A DNA stretch of 6,265 bases from Bacillota bacterium (GCA_023389295.1 JAEWEO010000262.1:1-6265); one strand, 5' to 3'; positions 1 to 6,265 are shown, counted from the stretch's first letter. Notes: generated by a model from the sequence alone, not told the origin. A program made the numbers and translations.

Positions 1-523
1 TGGCGAGAATACAGTCATAAAAGATAATCCATTACTTACTACCAGATTAGAGGGAGTGGTTATATCAAATCCTCTCAGAGTGGTAATTTCAAAATACGGA
101 AATATTCCGATGGAGGCTAAAATCCTACAGGTAGATGAGAATACCAAAACCTTAATTTATGTTTCAGAATTGATTCCAAAGGAAAAGGAAGAAGCACTAC
201 TTGCTACCGGTGTGCAAGTAATTAAGTTAAAGGAAGAAAATAATCACATTAGTTTCTCCCAAGTGGTACAGAGTCTAGGTGATATGGGAATAGATTCTCT
301 CTACATTGAAGGAGGTAGTGCCATATTAGCCTCCGCCTTTGAAAGTAGAGTCGTTCAGAAGGTGTATACCACAATAGCCCCCAAAATCATTGGAGGTATT
401 CATGCAGTAACACCCGTAGGAGGACAAGGGATTGAACTCATGAGAAATGCTCTTGAGTTGAAAAGAGTATCCTATGAGGTCGTGGGTCCTGATGTAATTG
501 TAAAAGGATATTTAAATGAATAA
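1..523 (+). CDS. ribD: RibD, C-terminal reductase domain (5'-truncated by window edge)
   Basis: This is the 3' part of a bifunctional riboflavin enzyme. Full-length RibD deaminates diaminohydroxy-phosphoribosylaminopyrimidine and then reduces its ribose with NADPH in the cytoplasm. The frame is open from base 2, giving 173 residues before TAA. A GTG at 56 is an internal Val, not a start, because family sequence (a T-x(3)-DNPLLTTRL stretch) lies upstream of it. Visible reductase signatures, counted from the left edge, are DNPLLTTRL (8-16), NPLRVV (23-28), the substrate-loop IEGG (102-105), IAPKIIGG (125-132), the TPVGG segment (137-141) and a GYL terminus. The N-terminal deaminase domain and any FMN riboswitch would lie outside the window. 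One oddity is Ser30, where the family normally has Asp at the end of NPLRVV(L/I)D. The next gene is ribBA-like after 82 bp that contain no recognisable gene; many Firmicutes have ribE at this position. Confidence 0.93.
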   Translation, partial: GENTVIKDNPLLTTRLEGVVISNPLRVVISKYGNIPMEAKILQVDENTKTLIYVSELIPKEKEEALLATGVQVIKLKEENNHISFSQVVQSLGDMGIDSLYIEGGSAILASAFESRVVQKVYTTIAPKIIGGIHAVTPVGGQGIELMRNALELKRVSYEVVGPDVIVKGYLNE

Positions 524-605
524 AAATATGTGAAACTATATGAATTGTGTTTTCAATACTTAAAGTTTATAGGATACAGATGATAAATAAAAGGAGGATA
601 TCAAT

Positions 606-1793
606 ATGTTTGCTAAGATAGAAGATGTGAAGAAAGATATTAAAAATGGAACGATGATGATTGTTGTAGATGATGAACAGGCACAAGCAGGAGGAGTTTT
701 ATATATTGCTTCTGAAGTTGTAACCAAAGAGAATATTAACTTCATGATGAAGCATGGAACCGGTTTTACCTATCTTTCCCTGCCGGAAGATAAAGTGGAA
801 GCCATGGATTTCCCTAGACTATATCAATCAGGAAAACAGGCATCTTCCTACACCTATGATCTATCCGTTAATTATATCGAGGCTGGGGCTGGTATTACGG
901 CAGAAGAGAGAGTCTTAACCATGCAGAAATTGTTGGAAGATCAGGTGGATACAAGTCAATTTAAGACTCCCGGGCACGTATTTATTACGAAATCCGTTAG
1001 AGGTGGAGTCCTCAAAAGAGCGGCGAATGCTGAGGCAGCAACTGATTTTGCTGCTATTAGCGGACTATATCCCTCCGGAGTTTATTCAGAAATATTAAAT
1101 GAATCCGGTTCACTTGCTAATTTGGAGGAACTAATAGATTTTGCAGAAAAAGAAAAAATTAAGATTGTAACAATAGAATCCTTAATCGCTTATCAGCGAG
1201 AAAGAGAATGCTATGTGATAAGAGAGGCGGAGGCAAACCTTCCGACGGAATATGGTATGTTCAAAATGGTGGGCTTTGTGAATAAGCTTAACGGAGAACA
1301 TCACGTAGCATTAGTAAAAGGAGAGATTGAACCCACGGATGAAGTCCTAGTGAGAGTCCATTCTGAATGCCTAACTGGGGATGCATTTCATTCTTTAAAA
1401 TGTGATTGCGGTGAACAGTTAGCTGCTGCGCTGATGAATATTGAGAAAGAAGGCAAAGGAATTCTCCTCTACTTAAGACAGGAAGGCAGAGGAATCGGAT
1501 TAATCAATAAGATTAAGGCCTATAAGCTTCAAGAAGAGGGAATGGATACGGAAGAAGCTAATCTTGCCCTTGGCTTTCCTTCGGATATGAGAGACTATGG
1601 TATCGGTGCACAAATCTTAAGTGAGTTGAAGGTAAGAAAAGTTAGATTAATGACCAACAATCCGAAAAAACTCATTGGACTGAAAGGGCACGGCATTGAG
1701 ATTGTAGAACGAGTTCCTTTGATTATGGATACAAATAAATTTAATGAACGATATTTTGAGACGAAAAAAGATAAGATGGGACATCTATATTAA
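606..1793 (+). CDS. ribBA: RibBA-like protein: intact GTP cyclohydrolase II with degenerate DHBP synthase domain
   Basis: The product has 395 residues, a usual length for RibBA fusions. The ATG start has AAGGAGG at 591-597, 8 nt upstream. Residues 1-200 have the DHBP synthase (RibB) fold sequence, and residues 202-395 are GTP cyclohydrolase II (RibA), which opens GTP to the first pyrimidine of the riboflavin pathway. The RibA half looks active: zinc cysteines C255, C266 and C268 (SEC...KCDCGEQ), LRQEGRGIGL (290-299), Tyr306, the DMRDYG segment with D327 and R329, and TNNPKK (350-355). The RibB half is complete in length but has lost its active site. The acidic loop DDEDRENEGD is DDEQAQAGGV (22-31). 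GHTEA is ANAEA (140-144), which removes the metal-binding His. The TTTG(I/V)S loop is AGAGIT (93-98), and the usual CEI is SEI (161-163). I infer a monofunctional GTP cyclohydrolase II carrying a structural or repurposed RibB domain. The gene follows ribD and ends at a terminator. Confidence 0.93.
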   Translation: MFAKIEDVKKDIKNGTMMIVVDDEQAQAGGVLYIASEVVTKENINFMMKHGTGFTYLSLPEDKVEAMDFPRLYQSGKQASSYTYDLSVNYIEAGAGITAEERVLTMQKLLEDQVDTSQFKTPGHVFITKSVRGGVLKRAANAEAATDFAAISGLYPSGVYSEILNESGSLANLEELIDFAEKEKIKIVTIESLIAYQRERECYVIREAEANLPTEYGMFKMVGFVNKLNGEHHVALVKGEIEPTDEVLVRVHSECLTGDAFHSLKCDCGEQLAAALMNIEKEGKGILLYLRQEGRGIGLINKIKAYKLQEEGMDTEEANLALGFPSDMRDYGIGAQILSELKVRKVRLMTNNPKKLIGLKGHGIEIVERVPLIMDTNKFNERYFETKKDKMGHLY

Positions 1794-1799
1794 ACAACG

Positions 1800-1838
1800 A
1801 ATCCCCAAAGCAAATGAAAAGTGCTTTGGGGATTTTTC
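1800..1838 (+). terminator. Rho-independent terminator of the rib unit
   Basis: Seven bases after the ribBA-like stop codon, a perfect 13-bp stem (1800-1812 pairing with 1822-1834, core ATCCCCAAAGCA / TGCTTTGGGGAT) encloses a 9-nt loop and runs into a TTTTTCT tract. This is a textbook intrinsic terminator. It ends the rib transcript, so no ribH follows in the same unit. Confidence 0.93.
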
Positions 1839-1961
1839 TGTCCAAATTTATAAGATAAAGCACAATTTTACAATACAAGGTTATAAAAACAGGGTATTAT
1901 TTGAGTATTAATATCATTTTAATGGAAGGTATACTTAGGATTTAGATAAGTAGCGACGAGT

Positions 1962-2040
1962 AGATAATGACTAAATGATAACGATTAAAAGATATGACAA
2001 AAGATATATAAAAAATGAGATTGACTAAAAGATAATGACT
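1962..2040 (+). repeat. Short direct repeats in the operon leader
   Basis: The 11-mer AGATAATGACT occurs exactly at 1962-1972 and again at 2030-2040, the second copy directly abutting the ribosome binding site. Between them AAAAGAT recurs at 1987, 1999 and 2027, each time followed by AT-rich variants of ATGAC. The copies are 68 bp apart (start to start). They could be paired operator half-sites for an activator, or simply low-complexity sequence; I cannot separate these by eye. Confidence 0.45.
1976..1989 (+). promoter_or_regulatory. Candidate CcpA-binding (cre-like) site
   Basis: TGATAACGATTAAA matches the catabolite-responsive element consensus TGWNANCGNTNWCA at 9 of its 10 defined positions; the mismatch is the C at position 13. 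It lies 65 bp upstream of the GH106 start codon and downstream of the best -10-like hexamer, where CcpA binding would repress a sugar-utilisation operon when preferred carbon is present. Only the consensus match is seen. In such AT-rich DNA a chance match is quite possible, and the site is not strongly palindromic. Confidence 0.35.
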
Positions 2041-2045
2041 GGAGG
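2041..2045 (+). promoter_or_regulatory. Ribosome binding site that fixes the GTG start of the GH106 gene
   Basis: GGAGG ends 9 nt before GTG at 2055. The nearby ATG at 2047 is only 1 nt from the GGAGG and is followed two codons later by TAG, so it cannot start the protein. The GTG is therefore chosen. The N-terminal family motif (RWWLPGAF) begins about 19 residues in, which fits this start. Confidence 0.8.
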
Positions 2046-2054
2046 TATGAAGTA

Positions 2055-4964
2055 GTGATAGATTTAAGCAAATTCAAGCTTTGTAACCTAGATGAAAAGC
2101 CTAAAATTCGTTGGTGGCTTCCGGGAGCCTTTTTAGAAGATGAAGAATTGGAAAAAGAAATTGAGGATATGGCAAAGGCTGGTTTTGGAGGTGCTGAAAT
2201 CCTTTATTTTATGGGCATTCCAACGAAGGAGGTTAAGCCGGAGGAATACAAGGATTATTATTTTGGGTCAAAACATTGGAATAATAGGATGAAACACGCT
2301 TTAAGAAAATCAATTGAGTTAGGGTTTCAACTCGATTTTACCATAGGACCTTTGTGGCCTGTTGCAACTCCGGCAATCTACGATGAAAATGATGAGCGTG
2401 CCTCATGGGGACTGCATGTTGGTACGGTTACGTTTGCTGATAATTACGAAGGTGAATTACCCATAGCAGATACATTAGGTCATGATAAGCCATTCTATTT
2501 TGTTGCAGCATCTATTGCAAAGAAAGTAGATGACCATGTATTTCAATTAAATTCAAGTATCAATGTAACTGATCATATACAATTTGATGAACAACGAGCA
2601 AATATTAAGCTATCCAAAATTTTGGCAGATATGGGGAAAGAAGAATTAGCCGGGGATGAATGGTGTTTATTTGTATATTATTCGCAGAGAACGGGACAAC
2701 GAAATGATTCTTCAGGAACACCGGTTATTGATCATCTAAGCAGGGAAGCTACACAGGCTGTAATATCGTATTGGGAAGATGTCTTAATGGGTGAAGAAGA
2801 ACTTCGCATTCTATATGAAAAAAATGCAGGAGACCTATTCTGTGATTCGCTTGAAGTAAATGCAACCATGCTTGGAGGTATGTATGATGCGAAGCCTTTA
2901 CCTGTTATACTTTGGACACCTCAGTTTTTAAAGGCATTTCAACAAAAGAGAGGTTATGATTTAGTTCCTTATTTGATGTGCTTATTTATTGAGGGATTAT
3001 ATCAGCATTCAGCGAATCGTAATCTGGACCGAGCTTCCAAGTATTGCTTTATGGAGGACCATGTTAATCGACAATTACAAAATGATTACTACCAGACAAT
3101 TACAGAACTGATTAATGAAAACCATATTTCTTTATTAAAAGAGTGGGCGAACAGCCATAATATGAAGCTTCGCTACCAGGTCTATGGTCTGCCCACGGAA
3201 ATGACCTCGAGTCTTCATCATGTTGATATTCCGGAATCTGAGTCGTTAGGTTTTATGGATAATATTGAATCAAATCTTTTGCTATCTGCTGCTGTTCATA
3301 TGGAGAAAAAGGCGGTATACTCCTATGAATTAGGTGCCCAACTAGGGAAAGCCTATGAACATCAATGGACGAAAGATCAAGGATTATTGTGGCAGATTCA
3401 CCAAGCAATGGCAGGAGGAATTAATCAGGTTATTCTTCATGGTATGTCATATAATACAAAATCCGTAATCGGACCTGTGGAACCTATCTTCAAATGGCCG
3501 GGCTTAAGCCTTATGGGAACTTCCTATTCCAATGAATGGGGAGATCGCCAACCCATATGGGAGCATGCGCCTATGATGCTCAGATACATCACCAGACTTC
3601 AATGGATCCTAAGACAAGGAAAGCCTAGGGTGGATATTGCTATTTATCGACAGGAATATGATGGTGTGAATTATTCCATGGAACAGGAGAATATTCTTTC
3701 TAAATCAGGTTATAGCTATGAGTTTGTATCCTCCTTTCTGCTTTCACGGTATAGTCATTTGGTCAGCTGTGAGGAAGGAAAGATGATCTGGGATAAAGAC
3801 GGTGCGGCTTATAAAGCAATCCTCATTGATTATCAAATGAATCGAGAGAAGAAAGAATTGCAGCAGCCATTCTTATCCTTAAATGACTTAGACCATTTGA
3901 TAAAGCTGGCAAAGCGTGGCTTCCCAATCTTATGGACAATTGGCGAAATAACATACTGCTCCAGTTATGGAGAGTCTGATGATCTGGAGAAGATGAGAAA
4001 GGCATATGAGACCCTAATAGGTTTCCCTTCCGTTCATATAATTTCTAGAGAGGATTTGATTTCTTCTTTAAAAACCAATGGAATAATGCCTGATCGAAGG
4101 GTGGAGCAAACCTCTGAAATCATTCATATCCATCGAAACTGTGAGGATATGGATTATTATTATCTTTATAATCAGAGTAAAACCACTTCCATAAGTGAAA
4201 CATGCATATTAACAGGGAAGGGAAAGCCCTATTTGCTGGATTGCTGGAATGGAGACATTCAGGAGATCAAGTCTTATGACAAAAAGAAGGACGGTGTGAG
4301 ATTAACGCTAAAGCTTGCTCCAAATGAAGTGAAGATGGTAGCCATAGGAGAAATGGAAGGAGAATATGATTCTGAACTATATGAGGATTCAGAATGTAGT
4401 AAGGATTCAGAATGTAGTAAGGCTTCAGAATGTAGTGAGAATTTAGAATGTAGTGAGAATTTAGAATGTAGTGAGAATTCAGAATGTGGTGAGGCTTCGA
4501 ATTGTGGTATGGATTCAAAATGGAGCGAAGTACTTCTTAAGGAATGGGATTTATCCGTCAAAAGTTACATAGCCGGTGACAATCCATATCAGACAAGATA
4601 TCACGATATTTACTATGGTCCTGTGGACTTGCAACCATGGAGCAGCCTAATTGGTCTTGAGGACATATCTGGAATAGGTACATATCGGTGTGTTTATAAC
4701 CATACTGAAGATGGGAAGCGATGTGTTCTATCGGTTGGTGATGTGTGTGATACATTCAAGGTAATGGTGAATGGAAGAACCTTTATCCCCAATCAGATAA
4801 CCAAGGAAATAGAAATTACGAAAGAAATCCATCTAGGCGAGAATGAGATTATCATTGAAGTAGCGACCACATTAAACAATGCTCTAGTTGTAACAGGTGG
4901 TAAGAAAGTAAGACAGGAATATGGATTATTAGGGCCAGTCAAATTAAAGTATTTCACTAAATAA
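2055..4964 (+). CDS. GH106-family alpha-L-rhamnosidase, cytoplasmic, with Cys-rich repeat linker
   Basis: The product has 969 residues and a GTG start. I recognise it as family GH106, whose members remove terminal alpha-L-rhamnose from plant glycans with an inverting, calcium-dependent mechanism. The N-terminus has the family opening: RWWLPGAF (19-26), then a first helix and AGFGGAEIL (42-50). LDFTIGPLWP (93-102) follows. The barrel continues with CDSLEVN (263-269), YGLPTEMT (377-384), a PESESLGF segment (393-400), SYELGAQ (423-429) and GGINQVILHG (454-463). Acidic residues E267, E394, E396 and E425 are candidate active-site or calcium ligands, but I cannot assign them. A second half (about 510-770) leads to a repeat linker (772-825). 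A galactose-binding-like beta-sandwich (about 826-969) closes the protein, with WDL, GTYRCVY and the usual terminal GLLGPVKL. No signal peptide or membrane segment is seen, so it should act on imported oligosaccharides. It is followed after 68 bp by a GH78 gene, with no terminator between them. Substrate (rhamnogalacturonan or flavonoid glycoside) is not decidable here. Confidence 0.88.
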   Translation: MIDLSKFKLCNLDEKPKIRWWLPGAFLEDEELEKEIEDMAKAGFGGAEILYFMGIPTKEVKPEEYKDYYFGSKHWNNRMKHALRKSIELGFQLDFTIGPLWPVATPAIYDENDERASWGLHVGTVTFADNYEGELPIADTLGHDKPFYFVAASIAKKVDDHVFQLNSSINVTDHIQFDEQRANIKLSKILADMGKEELAGDEWCLFVYYSQRTGQRNDSSGTPVIDHLSREATQAVISYWEDVLMGEEELRILYEKNAGDLFCDSLEVNATMLGGMYDAKPLPVILWTPQFLKAFQQKRGYDLVPYLMCLFIEGLYQHSANRNLDRASKYCFMEDHVNRQLQNDYYQTITELINENHISLLKEWANSHNMKLRYQVYGLPTEMTSSLHHVDIPESESLGFMDNIESNLLLSAAVHMEKKAVYSYELGAQLGKAYEHQWTKDQGLLWQIHQAMAGGINQVILHGMSYNTKSVIGPVEPIFKWPGLSLMGTSYSNEWGDRQPIWEHAPMMLRYITRLQWILRQGKPRVDIAIYRQEYDGVNYSMEQENILSKSGYSYEFVSSFLLSRYSHLVSCEEGKMIWDKDGAAYKAILIDYQMNREKKELQQPFLSLNDLDHLIKLAKRGFPILWTIGEITYCSSYGESDDLEKMRKAYETLIGFPSVHIISREDLISSLKTNGIMPDRRVEQTSEIIHIHRNCEDMDYYYLYNQSKTTSISETCILTGKGKPYLLDCWNGDIQEIKSYDKKKDGVRLTLKLAPNEVKMVAIGEMEGEYDSELYEDSECSKDSECSKASECSENLECSENLECSENSECGEASNCGMDSKWSEVLLKEWDLSVKSYIAGDNPYQTRYHDIYYGPVDLQPWSSLIGLEDISGIGTYRCVYNHTEDGKRCVLSVGDVCDTFKVMVNGRTFIPNQITKEIEITKEIHLGENEIIIEVATTLNNALVVTGGKKVRQEYGLLGPVKLKYFTK
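4368..4529 (+). repeat. 18-bp in-frame tandem repeat (9 units) inside the GH106 gene
   Basis: Nine consecutive 18-bp units encode hexapeptides at residues 772-825: DSELYE, DSECSK, DSECSK, ASECSE, NLECSE, NLECSE, NSECGE, ASNCGM and DSKWSE. Units 2 and 3 (4386-4421) are identical in DNA, as are units 4 and 5 (4440-4475 by position in the array), while the outer units are degraded. That pattern is expected of recent slippage within an older array. Seven central units each carry one Cys spaced exactly six residues apart. The array lies between the catalytic part and the C-terminal beta-sandwich, where a flexible linker is tolerated. Because the period is a multiple of three, changes in copy number keep the frame. 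Confidence 0.95.
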
Positions 4965-5032
4965 AAGAAGCAGTATATCGTCAAGTGATAAGAAACAGGG
5001 TTTGATGTATTTATTAAAAGGAGAGTTCAAAG

Positions 5033-6265
5033 ATGAGAGTAGAAAAACTAAGAATAGAATATAAACAAAATCCAATGGGGCTGGACTGTAAAAGACCGAG
5101 ATTTTCGTGGAAGATAATCTCAGATAATCAGAATACAATGCAAAGGGCATATCAGATCGTTGTTAGAGAGGAAGAAGATGTTGTCTGGGATACGGGTAAG
5201 AAGGAAACGGATACCTCCATCCATATCAGATACGACGGATTGCCTTTAAAAGCAATGACAAGGTATAAAGTATCCGTTGCGGTGTGGGATAATCATGGTG
5301 ATACGGACAACATAGAAGGTGAGTTTGAAACAGGATTATTTACCGGAGATAACTTTAAAGGGGATTGGATTACCCATACCTTAGAAGATACCGAAGCCTG
5401 TCCAGTATTTGTAAAATCCTTTCGATTAAATAAGGAAGTGAAAAGTGCCAGAATTTATGCATCTGCACTTGGGTTATATGAACTGGAGTTAAATGGTACA
5501 AAAGTAGGGGAGGATCTATTTACACCGGGTTGGACCAGCTACCATAACCGTATTCAATACCAGACCTATGATATTACATCACTATTGCAGGAACAGAATG
5601 AAATAAATGTCACCGTTGCAAATGGTTGGTATAAAGGTATTTTCGGATTTACCAATCAGTCAAATAATTATGGGGATAGAGTGGCTGTGATTGCACAGAT
5701 TCATTTATCGTATCAGGATGGAACACAGGAGGTACTAGTAACCGATACCTCCTGGCAATGCAGAACGGGAGTTATCCGATATAGCGAAATATACAATGGT
5801 GAGATAGTTGACGCAAATTATGAAGATCACAATTTAAAACCGACTAAGGTTTATGATTATAACAAGAAACTTCTGGTTGGACAGGAAGGTGAACCTGTAA
5901 GAATTACGACAAGATTTAAGCCAATCAGCGTGATCAAGACTCCAAAGAAGGAAATCGTATTGGACTTCGGACAGAATATGGCAGGTTTTGTTGAAGTGAA
6001 ATTACATGGTAAGAAGGGGGATAGAATTGTTCTAAAGCATGCCGAGGTTCTTGACAAGGAAGGAAATTTCTATACGGAAAACCTGCGTGGAGCTATGGCT
6101 ACGGATGAGTATATCTGTAAGGGAGGGGAAGAAATATATAATCCCCATTTTACCTTCCATGGTTTTCGCTATGTATGTGTTGAGGGATTAGGTGAAAACA
6201 TTAATGCAGAGGATTTTACAGCTTGTGCCGTTCATACGGACATGGAGCAGACGGGAAGCTTTGAA
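5033..6265 (+). CDS. GH78 alpha-L-rhamnosidase, N-terminal part (3'-truncated by window edge)
   Basis: From ATG at 5033 (AGGAG at 5019-5023, 9 nt upstream) the frame stays open to the window end, giving 411 residues. It is the non-catalytic front of a GH78 alpha-L-rhamnosidase. Residues 5-100 form the Ig/fibronectin-like domain (NPMGLD..RPRFSW at 13-26; RYKVSVAVWD at 77-86). About 125-290 is the rhamnosidase N-terminal sugar-binding-like domain (LYELELNGTKVG 148-159, FTPGWTSY 163-170, VANGWYKG 195-202, YNGEIVDAN 254-262). About 300-390 is the concanavalin-like Bac_rhamnosid domain (LDFGQNMAGF 310-319, HAEVLDKEGNFYTENLR 336-352, FTFHGFRYV 373-381). The cut at GSFE falls just before the catalytic (alpha/alpha)6 barrel, so catalytic residues cannot be checked. 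There is no signal peptide, suggesting a cytoplasmic enzyme. It probably shares a transcript with the GH106 gene. Confidence 0.93.
   Translation, partial: MRVEKLRIEYKQNPMGLDCKRPRFSWKIISDNQNTMQRAYQIVVREEEDVVWDTGKKETDTSIHIRYDGLPLKAMTRYKVSVAVWDNHGDTDNIEGEFETGLFTGDNFKGDWITHTLEDTEACPVFVKSFRLNKEVKSARIYASALGLYELELNGTKVGEDLFTPGWTSYHNRIQYQTYDITSLLQEQNEINVTVANGWYKGIFGFTNQSNNYGDRVAVIAQIHLSYQDGTQEVLVTDTSWQCRTGVIRYSEIYNGEIVDANYEDHNLKPTKVYDYNKKLLVGQEGEPVRITTRFKPISVIKTPKKEIVLDFGQNMAGFVEVKLHGKKGDRIVLKHAEVLDKEGNFYTENLRGAMATDEYICKGGEEIYNPHFTFHGFRYVCVEGLGENINAEDFTACAVHTDMEQTGSFE

Larger units (their letters stand above)
1839..2054 (+). other. Leader/promoter region of the rhamnosidase operon
   Basis: This 216-bp, very AT-rich stretch lies between the rib terminator and the GTG start of the GH106 gene. 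I see no coding region or RNA gene in it. Because the upstream unit is terminated, the promoter of the rhamnosidase genes should be here, but I cannot find a convincing paired -35/-10. The best -10-like hexamer is TATACT at 1930-1935, and it lacks a good -35. TATTAT (1895-1900) and TTGACT (2021-2026) are unpaired. A cre-like motif (1976-1989) and repeated AAAAGAT / GATAATGACT words occupy the second half and could be regulator sites. Confidence 0.5.

Noticed and set aside
545..573. Possible internal promoter before the ribBA-like gene (TTGTGT, 17 nt, TATAGG)
   Set aside because: Both hexamers match the consensus weakly. Read-through from ribD over an 82-bp gap is a simpler explanation.
524..605. 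Possible remnant of ribE between ribD and the ribBA-like gene
   Set aside because: The gap is only 82 bp and no frame resembles riboflavin synthase; apart from the ribosome binding site nothing is recognisable.
560..745. Minus-strand open frame over the start of the ribBA-like gene, and similar minus-strand frames at 3823-4005, 4558-4755, 4793-4984, 4944-5150 and 5857-6057
   Set aside because: Each lies mostly antisense to a well-supported gene; I see no ribosome binding site or family signature for any of them.
2021..2051. TTGACT as a -35 with TATGAA as a -10
   Set aside because: The spacing is 19 nt and transcription would begin beyond the start codon, inside the coding region.
2047..2055. 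Two-codon ORF (ATG AAG TAG) whose stop shares its last G with the GTG start of the GH106 gene, suggesting translational coupling
   Set aside because: The only Shine-Dalgarno sequence is 1 nt from this ATG, too close to drive it, but well placed for the GTG. Probably chance in AT-rich sequence.
4267..4561. Two overlapping minus-strand open frames (4267-4518 and 4274-4561) with periodic YILNSH- or HSKFSL-like repeats
   Set aside because: They are the antisense of the 18-bp tandem repeat. A period divisible by three keeps several frames open at once. No ribosome binding site or recognisable protein family is seen, and the sense frame is clearly coding.
4965..5032. Terminator or promoter between the GH106 and GH78 genes
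   Set aside because: Only a 4-bp stem (TATC/GATA) without a T-tract and no convincing promoter hexamers. The genes are best read as one operon.

Overview
The window looks like chromosome from a low-GC Gram-positive anaerobe of the Clostridia, probably Lachnospiraceae-like. The grounds are AT-rich spacers, strong AGGAGG-type ribosome binding sites, a GTG start, a clostridial-style RibD C-terminus, and plant-glycan enzymes with no export signal. Species-level placement is inference. All genes run on the + strand in two units separated by a strong intrinsic terminator.

Unit 1 (1-1838) is the end of a riboflavin-type operon: the C-terminal reductase part of RibD (cut by the left edge), then a RibBA-like protein, then the terminator. 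The RibBA-like protein has a GTP cyclohydrolase II half with every signature residue I can check. Its N-terminal 3,4-dihydroxy-2-butanone-4-phosphate synthase half has lost the hallmark catalytic and metal-binding residues: the RENEGD-type loop reads AQAGGV and GHTEA reads ANAEA. RibD also has Ser where the NPLRVV(L/I)D motif normally has Asp. No ribE lies between the two genes and no ribH follows. Either the organism makes dihydroxybutanone phosphate and finishes riboflavin from genes elsewhere, or this is a divergent second rib locus that uses only the GTP-derived pyrimidine branch.

Unit 2 (about 1839-6265, running off the right edge) starts after a 216-bp AT-rich leader. The leader holds a CcpA (cre)-like site and short direct repeats. 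Two genes follow, 68 bp apart: a complete GH106-type alpha-L-rhamnosidase and the N-terminal two fifths or so of a GH78 alpha-L-rhamnosidase. These are two unrelated enzyme families with the same expected specificity. Neither has a signal peptide, so the likely role is removal of rhamnose inside the cell from imported oligosaccharides such as pectin (rhamnogalacturonan) or flavonoid-glycoside fragments.

The GH106 gene contains a nine-unit, 18-bp in-frame tandem repeat. It encodes a hydrophilic, cysteine-bearing hexapeptide linker between the catalytic part and the C-terminal beta-sandwich. Some adjacent units are identical at the DNA level, so the array looks recently expanded. The degenerate RibB domain and this Cys-rich hexapeptide array are the two most notable signals in the window.
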